From Ichthyophonus hoferi (taxonomy: Eukaryota; Opisthokonta; Ichthyosporea; Ichthyophonida; Ichthyophonidae), in assembly GCA_002751075.1 (NCBI GenBank), contig NAOQ01000158.1, positions 109,125-125,649 of the forward strand: a DNA stretch of 16,525 nucleotides, given 5' to 3'. Made by a program: the position numbers and the translations under genes. The notes below the pieces were generated by a model, which did no database searches, had not been told where the DNA came from, and saw only the letters and a program-made list of their open reading frames with translations. Below, one piece after another: positions 1 through 8,640 of this stretch (its first letter is position 1; each line of letters starts with the position of its first letter).

Positions 1-385
1 GGGTAGAGGGTAGAGGGTAGAGGGTAGAGTATATAGTATAAGGTATATAGTATAGGGTATATAGTGTAGGGTATATAGGGTATATAGTGTAGGGTATATA
101 GTATAGGGTATATAGTATAGGGTATATAGTGTAGGGTATATAGTATAGGGTATATAGTATAGGGTATATAGTGTAGGGTATATGGTATAGGGTATATAGT
201 ATAGGGTATATAGTGTAGGGTATATGGTATAGGGTATATAGTGTAGGGTATATGGTATAGGGTATATAGTGTAGGGGTATAGGGTATATAGTGTAGGGTA
301 TATAGTGTAGGGTATATGGTATAGGGTATATAGTGTAGGGTATATAGTGTAGGGTGTATAGTATAAGGCCTATAGTATATAGTCT
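1..385. repeat. G-rich minisatellite (7-bp then 14-bp units)
   Basis: The first 29 bases are four GGGTAGA copies. From about 30 to 375 follow roughly 25 units of 14 bp, GGGTATATAGTRTA, with three main variants: one ending AGTATA, one ending AGTGTA and one with TGGTATA. The variants run in a partial higher-order order (A-A-G, A-A-G, then mixtures of T and G), so blocks of about 42 bp were copied as well as single units. Two units are shortened, near 74-82 and 277-283. The array fades into diverged copies by about 385. It lies just upstream of the first likely EDC4 exon, so it is probably intronic. Confidence 0.95.
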
Positions 386-469
386 AAGGGATAGGAGAAG
401 GGAGGGATACGGAAGGAGACATGGGGGAATAGTTCGAACCAATGACATACTCTTTTTTGTATGTGACAG

Positions 470-580
470 GAGGTCAATAAGGGTCGGGCTTCACTGGAGG
501 GGTCGGTAGAAAGTGAGAAAAGACAGACCTCTATAGGTGATGTTGTGCCAAAGTCCTTCCGTCGTGCGAGTCGTAATCAG
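470..580 (+). CDS. EDC4: Probable EDC4 exon (37 codons)
   Basis: A T-rich tract and CAG at 467-469 precede it, and CAG followed by GTATGA at 581 closes it. It is open for exactly 37 codons (GAG GTC AAT at the start, CGT AAT CAG at the end) and GC-richer than its surroundings. The product is charged and serine-rich, with SIGDVVPKSFRRASRNQ at its end, perhaps the start of the EDC4 C-terminal linker. Family membership rests on phase and position rather than on clear similarity. Confidence 0.6.
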
Positions 581-3447
581 GTATGATTGAATGATGATGA
601 TAGGTTATTGTGGCTGGTGGTTGTTACATACTGTGCTATACTGTACTATATTATATTATACTATGCTGTAGCATACCATGCAATAATATACTGCATTTTA
701 TTCTTTTGTATTCTTTTAAATTGTATTATACATAATTTACTGTAATACATTTAACTGTGCAAATGGATCAGCAATAGGTCAATAGGGCACTATGTACTGT
801 GTGTTATCATGATATTCTAAAATTTACTTCCATCCTGCATGCTTTGTTTTGTTGCTTTCATACCAGCCACAAAATCACTCTTAAAACACTCATTAATCCA
901 TTAATATCTCAATCAATTAATTCACATATATTAATCACCAATCTATCAATTAATCTCAGTTCTCATTCCCCATGTACCTATGCCTATATCATTGAGTGAC
1001 CTCTGCCCTATCACTGACAACCGTTGTACAGCCCGCACAGAAGTTACCTACCTCTAATACTGCCACTCGGCCTGTATCTACCTCGTCTACTAGCCTAGCT
1101 AGAGAGAATGAGCTCAGAAAGTGGGCATTGTGTTTCTCTCCTCTCTCATCTATGCAGCCATATATGGGGTTGGGATAAAATGCACTGATTGAGTGCTTAA
1201 AAATAATTAGACAAATATGAGTAGGCGTAAAATGCTCTCATTATATTTTTTAAAATATATAGACACATATGGGTTGGGATAAAGGACCTTATTAGATGCT
1301 TTCTCTCTCTTTCTTGCCTTTTTTTTATTATACTCTGTAATTATCCTATGAATATAATTTTATATAGATGATATCATTGAATATACATCACTAATAATAA
1401 CCAGACCTGATTAACACTATTATTTTTATATCCGTTTATCATTATTATTCCTGTGCATTTATTGACCTATTGGTTTTATAGCTGCATTGATCAACCAATA
1501 ATATACATGTTTTTTAATCTGCTTTATCAATCAATAGCATTATAAGCATATCTAATGTTTGCTTTCTTTCATGTTGATTATTGATTAGTGTGTGTATGTA
1601 TGTATGTAGTGTTAATTGTATTTATATATGCATGTGTTTATGTATGTCCTAAGTCCTTCAGATCAATCCATTGACAGGGATGTCACAGATCTAGTTCAGA
1701 GATCCAATCACCTATGGATGGTAATGCAGTTGAAGCATGGCAGGCTATTAATCGACTATTGATTCAGGGAGACTATAGCAATGCCTTTGTAATGGTATGA
1801 GATTGGTGATGTACACACACACACATATATATATATACATGTACGTAGACTTATGCACATACATATACACATAGGCATCTATATATTTCCTTCCTTGTAT
1901 CTAAAAATTCTCTATCTTTAACCTGACCAAAAGAATGAAAACAAAATTTCAAAATTTCAAAATTTCAATCTAACCGCACGCTACTTTCAGCCATTATCAT
2001 CTAATAGGATCACTTGAGTGAGGTCTTGTATCTTATTCCTATATAGAGCTAGATTATTTATGCCTTAATGTGTTTTAAGGTAAATTTTCATTGCGCTAAC
2101 TGTGAGGCTATTAAAGAATGAGTCGCCTTTTATTTAATATCTCCTTCCCCCTTCTATAAAAATTGTTAAATATTCTGTTACAGTGCTAAGCAACAACGTT
2201 ATAGCCCTATATATATTTTTGTATTTATGGGATATTTGAGGAAATATATTCCTATTAGCCCTTTGGCTCTACCTTTATCTTTACATGCCTAATTAATTAA
2301 TTCAATAATTATGTCTACCAGTAGGGGAATTTGAATTTGGTAGGTTAATCTAATTAGGTCGGTATAGGGTCTTAGTTAGTATACGTGTTTATATTGAGAC
2401 TCTGGGTGTTGCCGACAGGATTGTTTTGTTGCTTATAGTAGGCTGTTAACTTTAGGTCCCTTTCGTTTCTTGCCTATCTGCCATTACCTATCATCGTCTC
2501 ACTCTCACGTACTTTGTGGTTGATTTGCGCATATACATCTATATGCTATTTTTCATACTATTTTTCATACTCTTATACATACATACTGACGCACACCCGC
2601 ACACCCACAGGCTCTACGCTCAGCCAACCAAATCATACTAGACAAGCTATGCCGTACAGTAGATGTAGTACAGGTGCTATGTACCCAACCCTGCCCTCTC
2701 TCTCAACCAGTGCTCATGTCCTTATGTCGTCAACTTTCGGTTGATCTATCACATAATAGTGGCATGAAGCTCATTATCTTGATGGTATGTATTGCATTCC
2801 CTCTCTTCTCCTATCAGTTTAACTCTCTGTTACTGTATCATTCTCCATTCTTTCTCTTTCTCTCCCTCTCCCTAACAACTGCGCCCCCGCCCCCACCCTC
2901 ACAGGAGGCAGTCAGGAGATTCGATCTATCTGATATGGTCACTAGAACACACCTACCCCGTATTCTTGTTGAGGTTAGCCCCTCCCTCTCTCGTTATGGA
3001 TACCTACCTATCTATATCATCACACATGCTATCCTACATACTAAATACTAGTTGTCGAGTATACCTATTTATCTATACACACAGCTTTATATATATACTT
3101 AAAAGCCATAGAATAAGGAAAGCACTTTCCCACCTATGTTATTCCTACTTTACACGTTATTACCTCATTGTATTGTAGTTACTATCTTACTGTATTGTTA
3201 TTATCACACTATATGTTGCTTTTAAATGCAATACAATACACCGCCATTATCTATATAATATTAAATATGTAAATATCTGATATGAAATGACATACTAACA
3301 CGGAAAAAAACCCTCCCCTAGATGGACAAGAGGCTTAAGCGCGTGCTGGCTGAGGAAGTCTCGCAAGACAATGTGGGAATTTTAATGGCGTTAGTTAATA
3401 CTATAGGATCCTTGAAACAACAAATGGGGATTGATACGGAAAAATAA
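470..3447 (+). CDS. EDC4: EDC4 (Ge-1) homologue, 3' part of gene
   Basis: EDC4 is the scaffold of the mRNA decapping complex; it joins DCP2 and DCP1 in P-bodies, and its C-terminal helical domain drives self-association and XRN1/P-body contacts. Exons are 470-580 and 1032-1120 (tentative), then 1689-1794, 2611-2784, 2905-2973 and 3322-3447 (firm). All junctions are in phase and end in TAA at 3445-3447. The joined C-terminus carries QPCPLSQPVLMSL, which I recall as nearly identical to the human EDC4 C-terminal domain (QPPCPLSQPVLLSL), followed by EAVRRFDLSDMVTRTHLP, which matches EAVMHLDHSDPITRDHM. The WD40 N-terminus and middle must lie upstream of the window. The human protein ends with a different basic tail; here it stops at a short MGIDTEK end. 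Confidence 0.9.
581..1031 (+). other. Putative EDC4 intron
   Basis: GTATGA at 581 and TACAG at 1027-1031. From about 620 to 760 it holds a degenerate 5-bp periodic tract built on ACTGT/ACTAT/ATTAT words. The rest is AT-rich with a pyrimidine-biased 3' half. No other coding signal is seen. Confidence 0.5.
1032..1120 (+). CDS. EDC4: Possible EDC4 exon, Ser/Thr-rich
   Basis: An open frame starting PAQKLPTSNTATRP and ending ARENELR plus two bases. The acceptor could be at 1031 or at 1040 (CAG), both phase 0. The donor at 1121 is GTGGGC, which is weak. The two leftover bases join correctly with the single base that opens the exon at 1689. The product is a low-complexity S/T linker, as is usual before the EDC4 C-terminal domain. 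Support is phase and composition only. Confidence 0.4.
1121..1688 (+). other. Putative EDC4 intron
   Basis: AT-rich with no recognisable gene. It holds a short TGTG/TATG run near 1588-1610. Several AG choices lie before the next exon (near 1662, 1671, 1677, 1688). An in-frame TGA just upstream excludes acceptors before about 1675 for the reading frame used. Confidence 0.5.
1689..1794 (+). CDS. EDC4: EDC4 exon, start of C-terminal domain
   Basis: Encodes SPMDGNAVEAWQAINRLL and then IQGDYSNAFVM, ending with ATG before donor GTATGA. It aligns with the start of the conserved human EDC4 C-terminal domain (SPMVPQLVRELLSRGQFNQAF). The 3' end is phase 0. The exact 5' edge (1689 or another nearby AG) is less certain than the rest. 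Confidence 0.85.
1795..2610 (+). other. EDC4 intron (816 bases)
   Basis: GTATGA to CCCACAG. Contains a (CA)n(TA)n tract at about 1812-1840 and a triple 8-bp tandem of AAATTTCA near 1943-1968. Otherwise AT-rich with no gene. Confidence 0.85.
2611..2784 (+). CDS. EDC4: EDC4 exon, core of C-terminal domain
   Basis: 58 codons between CCCACAG and donor GTATGT, phase 0 at both ends. It carries DVVQVLCTQPCPLSQPVLMS and then LCRQLSVDL, the best-conserved stretch of the family, equivalent to human DPAQVFGQPPCPLSQPVLLS and LIQQLASDL. Confidence 0.95.
2905..2973 (+). CDS. EDC4: EDC4 exon, EAVRRFDLSD segment
   Basis: 23 codons after a C-rich polypyrimidine tract and CACAG, with donor GTTAGC. It encodes EAVRRFDLSDMVTRTHLP then RILVEV, matching the penultimate helix pair of human EDC4. 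Confidence 0.93.
2974..3321 (+). other. EDC4 last intron (348 bases)
   Basis: GTTAGC to CCCTAG. AT-rich, with no repeats or coding content of note. Confidence 0.85.
3322..3447 (+). CDS. EDC4: EDC4 last coding exon
   Basis: After CCTCCCCTAG. It encodes MDKRLKRVLAEEVSQDNV and then a helical stretch, and stops at TAA (3445-3447). It corresponds to the last helices of human EDC4 but lacks the human C-terminal proline-containing tail. Confidence 0.9.
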   Translation: MDKRLKRVLAEEVSQDNVGILMALVNTIGSLKQQMGIDTEK

Positions 3448-3608
3448 TGTTTGACTTGATGTCATGTAATCAGATTGGATTGGATGAGGGATTGTAATTT
3501 ATTTTATTACAACCATGACTGGTTAATGGATAATGTACTAGTAAGGATATGAGCTATTATGGTCAGTGTACCATACATAGCTGAACCAATTATTATTGAT
3601 AGTTTAAA

Positions 3609-3614
3609 AATAAA
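3609..3614 (+). terminator. Candidate poly(A) signal of EDC4
   Basis: AATAAA 162 bases after the EDC4 stop codon. A second AATAAA at 3695-3700 sits in the 20-base loop of a TTGGCT/AGCCAA stem (3686-3691 with 3712-3717). Use of the second signal would make the EDC4 and LIM transcripts overlap. Confidence 0.55.
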
Positions 3615-3659
3615 GATAAACAACATTCTCGGGGCACCTATGTCATTATCATAGGGAAT

Positions 3660-3665
3660 TTTATT
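3660..3665 (-). terminator. Candidate poly(A) signal of the LIM gene
   Basis: AATAAA on the minus strand, 144 bases after the LIM stop codon. A short hairpin (CCTATG 3637-3642 with CATAGG 3650-3655) lies between this signal and the EDC4 signal, so the two tails meet almost end to end. Confidence 0.5.
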
Positions 3666-3808
3666 ATTTTAATCTTGATCTACGTTTGGCTCTTAATAAA
3701 ACTATACTATTAGCCAAGAATCAGACCTCCGCCATTTTACCCGTTTGAAAAATGGGTTTTACAATGGGTTTAAAATAAATAACATCTCGGTACTGGCTTA
3801 CGATCATA

Positions 3809-4030
3809 TTACACCTTCTCTTTCTTATCACCACCCCATTTACCAGTATGTTTAGTCTCTCCAAACCCTTCCTCGTAGTTCCCTTTCAGTTTAAACAGTT
3901 CAGTGAAGTGTGGCTTGCAATACGTCTTATCTCCCCCCATGACATAGGTGCCAAGAGTAAGAATCTTATTACACTTGGTACACTTGAGGCAGGTCTTGTG
4001 CCACACCTTACCCTCTGCGGTGATTTTCTC
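3809..4030 (-). CDS. LIM gene exon 2 (second zinc finger and tail)
   Basis: Starts after minus-strand ATTACAG at GAG (E36) in phase 0 and runs to TAA at 3811-3809. It holds ligands H46 to H76 and the LFKLKGNYEEGFG segment. Confidence 0.92.
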   Translation of the reverse strand, partial: EKITAEGKVWHKTCLKCTKCNKILTLGTYVMGGDKTYCKPHFTELFKLKGNYEEGFGETKHTGKWGGDKKEKV

Positions 4031-5161
4031 CTGTAATATTAAAAATATTAGAACATTAATGCTTGCTATTTCATGATCTTAAACAAGTGACTTTGGTACT
4101 AAAAACTATGTCTATTATCACCCTGTATGTAATTATTAAGTATAGTATAGACTAAACAGCACCATATTAATATATATGTTATTGCTCTATATAAAATAAG
4201 GCAATGGATTGCAATAACAATAAAACCTCTCTGTTGATAACTGCTGGCAGTTATACATTGTGTATAGTATGGTTAGATTATTTGCAAATAAAAAAAAATA
4301 AAAAAAAGAGAGAGAACATTGAAAGTAAGCGGGGTTGGCTCTTATGGCCAATCATTAGAAGATTCAAGTTTAATTAAAAAAATTAAAAATTAAAAATTAC
4401 GTAGTAATATTAAACCGTTCACAACCACTTATAAGATAGCTAAAATTAATGTAAACAGCTTGTATTTTGAATAAAGTTATTATAAAAACGTGAAGTAATA
4501 GATTATGAACAAATAACTAAAATGAGGAAGGAAAAAAAATAGTTATAGTGTAAACTATAGTACGTGTACAAGTACAGAGTGTGATATGAGATAGTATATG
4601 CGTAGGTAAAGTGTGAATTAGTTTATGTATAGATATATGCAAATGTCTACAAATTTATTAGTATACGTGGTGGTAATAAGGGGAGGGAAGAAGTATATAT
4701 AGCTAGAGATATGGAAGGAAAATATTAATGTTTGTTTGTTTACTATAGGCTCCAATGTGTATTGGTGTATTTAATATATGCGTGGATAGGTGGTTAGGAT
4801 TAAATATACCCTATTTGTGTCATATGTTATTAACTGGATTATATATTAGGGGAGAAAAATACAATAAACATCCATATTTTACACTGATTAATATGAATAT
4901 TAGAGTTTCATATATATATATATATAGAAAAATGACTTCTTCGTTTGTTTATTTATGTTGTATAAATGTATAAATATGTAATTATATTACTTGTAATAGA
5001 TCGTGATATATTATATTATGATTATATAATAATCAAAGATAACGGCAATTAGTTACCATTGGATATACTGTTTTAACGCATATAGCGCATTTTTCCTGGG
5101 TTCCGCCAAACCTTGACTTAGGCTTTGGGGAAGGGGCGGGTGCAGTTGCTACTTCAGTCAT
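3809..5161 (-). CDS. Small single-LIM-domain protein (EPLIN-like LIM)
   Basis: Two exons (5161-5057, then 4030-3809) encode 108 residues. After a Pro/Lys-rich lead of about 22 residues comes one LIM zinc-binding domain with all eight ligands: C25-x2-C28-x17-H46-x2-C49-x2-C52-x2-C55-x17-C73-x2-H76. KTVYPMEK, LTLGTY, YCKPHF and LFKLKGNYEEGFG are hallmarks of the EPLIN/LIMA1 class and of small LIM proteins of amoebae and early animals. A basic, glycine-containing tail ends the protein. LIM domains bind proteins, and relatives usually act on actin or adhesion sites; that role is inferred. The start is the ATG at 5161, which precedes a soluble, family-like lead. An upstream in-frame ATG at 5275 would add a hydrophobic AT-coded segment and is disfavoured. 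Confidence 0.9.
4031..5056 (-). other. LIM gene intron (1,026 bases)
   Basis: Minus-strand GTAACT to TTACAG. Very AT-rich. It has a small perfect hairpin with stem ATAACTG/CAGTTAT at about 4240-4257 and a (TA)n run near 4911-4926. An open frame at 4755-4973 has no protein-like composition. Confidence 0.88.
5057..5161 (-). CDS. LIM gene exon 1 (start codon, first two Cys ligands)
   Basis: 35 codons from ATG (5161-5159) to ATG just before donor GTAACT. It encodes a Pro/Lys-rich lead, then KCAICVKTVYPM with C25 and C28. The intron cuts the LIM domain between M35 and E36. Confidence 0.9.
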
Positions 5162-6703
5162 TGTCACTCGAATATTATAAAATACAAAAAGCAGAAAAAA
5201 AAATATTGTAGTAATGTGTATGCAGTAGACCTTTTTTATAATAACAACGAAAACCATCTTGGAACTTTTCTCCAATTTATGAGATTTACAATGTTGATAC
5301 TATTGGTGCAATTAAATTATATATATTTAATATAAATTAGAAAATATTAGTCGATCGCTTATTGGTTTAATATCCCAATTTGTTTAAATAGCTAAGTTGA
5401 CATTGTTATGTTGTTCAAGCCGTCCTGTTGCTGCCTCTGATTTTATCGGTTTCACGTGGAACATTAATATTTTGATATCCAATAAAAAACCTTAGATGTA
5501 GTTAGGTAACTTGATTGACCAATAAATGATCTTAATAAAATCATTCCCATTACACTATTGTTGTATTTGCTCATCGGCTACAAATAAACAAATTATACGA
5601 TTAAGTGGGCCGGCTTAGATCTCTAACAATATAGAGGCTCTGAATTGGTTATATTTTGGAAATAAAATTACATAAAAATATTTTTTTTTAAAAAAATAGA
5701 TACGTATTTCTTTTCAAAATAATAATAATTATATTATTTCGTCTTTACTATCTAGTGTTCACATAAACTTCAACAATAAATTCATCGGCTTAGCCAATGT
5801 GGTATCGTTTCATCGATAGCCGACCGGTAGACGCGATCAAATTTTGATTAAAAGGTCATTCGTAAATTAATAAAATATGTATAAGTTTAGCTCCGTAAAA
5901 AAATACTAACATCAAAATACACGTAATATTTTATTAAATATTTACAATTTAAATTAGAAAAAATCTTATGATCTCGTTTTCAATAAAAATGAATATCCAT
6001 TGACCTAAAACAAATGAAAGGCAATTATCCGGCACAAGCTGGATGGTTCGGGGGTATCTTATTGGTCAGTTTATTGATCAATCCAAATATGCATTTACAT
6101 TGTTTGTAGATGACAGCATATAAGTATATAGGCTTTTGTTTTTAGTTTTTACATAAAACATATTTTATTGATTTTTTTATATGTAAATGTTTACATGATT
6201 AAATTTTAAATTCTGATTTTTCCTAATAGGAGTAATAAAAAAAAATTCTAAAAAATTAAGAATATAACATTTTAGTGCAATCTGCAAGTGCAATCAATGT
6301 ATCGATCATGAAACTTAAAATAATGTATGCAGCCAATGACCAGTCCTTAAACGTGTTGTTTAGATTTCCTAGTGGATAATATTATAGGCTGAACAAGAAC
6401 TATGTACCCGGTGGGCTTGTATTTTTTGGTATGATGTAATGAATATATACATTCCTTCATAATATAACTAACTTATTTAAAGATAATGTTTAATGTTATT
6501 TGTTTTTAGAGTAGTCTATTGACTCCTTTGTTGCGTTATTGGTATAGATTAAAATATGAAAGATAAAGTGTAAAATTCGTCTGGATTAAACGCAGGTTAA
6601 GATACTTTATGCTAGTGACAATATTGGTGTATTTTTAGCGGCGTTTTTTTAACTTGATCGATAAGGCATGAGAAGTTTTATCTTATATATACATCTATAT
6701 ATC

Positions 6704-6734
<31 letters not shown>

Positions 6735-6822
6735 TTTGCTTATTTGTTAATGTTAGCAATTCAAAATACTTTGATGTTGATAAGATGAATTTACAGACAG
6801 CAGACAGCATCAAACACGAATA

Positions 6823-6830
6823 GCGCGAAA
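6823..6830 (-). promoter_or_regulatory. E2F-consensus site (upstream)
   Basis: Minus-strand TTTCGCGC fits the E2F consensus TTTSSCGC exactly, in a region with very few CG dinucleotides. It is 1.7 kb from the CHTF18 start codon. No test of function is possible from sequence. Confidence 0.35.
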
Positions 6831-7809
6831 ATTACTAAAAAAAATAAACTGAGCAGAAATAACTAGGACAGATGACCTGCGAGATAATTTTCGGGCTAAA
6901 TATATATCCTGGCGTAAAAGAATAAATGAGATACGTGAATGAGATTGGAATAAAGAGATCTACATAGCTGTAAATATAGGCGTGTAAAAGAAGGAAATGA
7001 GCTAATGTTAGCATAATTAATAACATAACCGTCATATACCATATACTTGCCAGATGTTCATATAAATAACTATTATTCTTATTATATTTGGCTGAGATAG
7101 AAGAATATCAAAGGTTATGTGTTGGTCCGCATTATATAGTCACCATACGCTTCCGGTATTATGCTATCTCGAGTTATTGTTTTCCAGAAATATAAAATAT
7201 TAAGTAGTGAACAATGACGACAATTTATTTACAAGTCCATATAGATAAACAATATAGTATGTCTAAAACATAATTAGAAATTTGATGCATATTCCTGCAT
7301 TAAAATACTAGTAGCCGCAATCTGTACAACAAAAGGTTATATTTGTCCATTTAGGTAGGCATTACCCAACATCATACATGCAATGCATCGACAATATAAA
7401 GCCATTTGAAATGACAGGCCTTCAATATTTCACGTGTGAAATTATTGGTATAACGACTAAAAATGAATAATAACAAAAATATCCATATTACACGGTTAAT
7501 TACCGAATTACTACATAAAAACACGTCCCAGATCACTCTTACATGTTTGTTCTTGTAGTGCATAGTTGTTAAATAATCCTATTGTAGTGTATAAAGCCAT
7601 TTCCATCTCAAATATTTGCACCAATTTTGCACTGTATAAATTCGTTCACATGTCAAAAAGTAAAAATATAAATTCACAGGAGTAGGTATTGTTTTTTATA
7701 TTATTTCGTGTTTATAGTAATATAAATTATTATGTATTATGCAACTTCGGATGGCTTAAGGAAAAAGGATTAACACGTTTGATTGGATAATTAAACCAAG
7801 CACAGTGTT

Positions 7810-7847
7810 ATTGGCTTGTTGGTGTTTTAGCGCCAAAGCTAACCAAT
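7810..7847. promoter_or_regulatory. E2F site flanked by two CCAAT boxes
   Basis: ATTGG at 7810-7814, GCGCCAAA (E2F TTTGGCGC on the minus strand) at 7830-7837 and CCAAT at 7843-7847. NF-Y plus E2F is the classic S-phase promoter layout, which would suit the replication/cohesion gene that starts 0.7 kb downstream. The promoter role is inferred. Confidence 0.45.
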
Positions 7848-8525
7848 AAAAACGGAACGTAGAAAGTAATTACATTATTGGTGCAATATGACTAGCGCAA
7901 CCAAAGTGGCGGCTTAATGGCATTTGCACTGGGTTGAAGGGGTCCCAATTAAGAGTCCAATAAATGTTAATTCATATGTAGTTAAGTTATAAATAATAGA
8001 ATTAAATATTATTCATTACTAATCTGCATGCAGAATTATTGTCCATTAGTACCTTCTATAACTTTATACCTTCATTTATATTAGTAGCCGCCAATTTCGG
8101 TTTGTAAAAAATCCTGGTAACCTTTTTTTATATATAGAAATTCACAAATGTAAACAAGAAAAAATAGGAATATATAAGAATATTAATGATATTCCGCAAT
8201 GCATCCTGAAAACCAGGGTCTCTACATTGAAATTCATAGGGGTTAAGGGAATTTTAAATTACACACTAATTATTGTGTTAAAAATATAGAAGTAAACATA
8301 GGCTGACATTTTCCGAAACATTAACATAACCCTACTGTATATTATATGTAATATTATATATCTGTATGTATTATATATATACGTATAGTCATATTCACGT
8401 ATTTAATATTAATAGTTTAGGTACTCATTTGTACATCTTTTCTAAAGCCTTATCTATTTCAATACCTATATATGTATAGTTAATTTTCACACGTACATAT
8501 ACTTTCATATATTTAATTCTCAACC

Positions 8526-8640
8526 ATGGCGAGTGCATGGGAAGGTATGGATATAAACGAGGAGGACCTTTTGGAACTACAGAAGGATGCCTGGGAACAG
8601 GAACATGCACAGGACTTGGAAGATATGCACGAGTTTATGG
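8526..8640 (+). CDS. CHTF18: CHTF18-like exon 1 with start codon
   Basis: ATG in the context CAACCATGG. 38 codons plus one base, acidic (NEEDLLELQKDAWEQEHAQD), then donor GTAGGT at 8641. It resembles the acidic first residues of CTF18 proteins in character only. Confidence 0.82.

Larger units (their letters stand above)
5162..8525. other. Divergent intergenic region, 3.4 kb, no gene seen
   Basis: Between the start codons of the LIM gene (minus) and the CHTF18-like gene (plus). No open frame here looks like protein and no RNA gene was recognised. ATTGG/CCAAT words recur throughout. Other content: CACGTG E-box at 5453-5458, an 'E2F' consensus at 6823-6830 and 7830-7837, a (TA)n run at about 6703-6732, and a near-palindrome TTTCACGTGTGAAA at 7428-7441. 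Untranslated first exons of either gene could lie here. Confidence 0.75.

Noticed and set aside
1-29. GGGTAGA repeats as a telomere
   Set aside because: Only four copies, the unit is not a known telomere repeat, and the array grades into a minisatellite and then coding DNA.
4755-4973. Plus-strand open frame in the LIM intron
   Set aside because: AT-driven composition with a (TA)n run, no motif and no splice partners.
5162-5275. Upstream in-frame ATG of the LIM gene at 5275
   Set aside because: It would add 38 residues coded by very AT-rich sequence with a hydrophobic run unlike LIM proteins. The ATG at 5161 gives a compact, family-like protein.
7428-7441. TTTCACGTGTGAAA as a T-box or E-box element
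   Set aside because: It resembles both kinds of site, but one short word in 3.4 kb is expected by chance often enough that I do not claim it.
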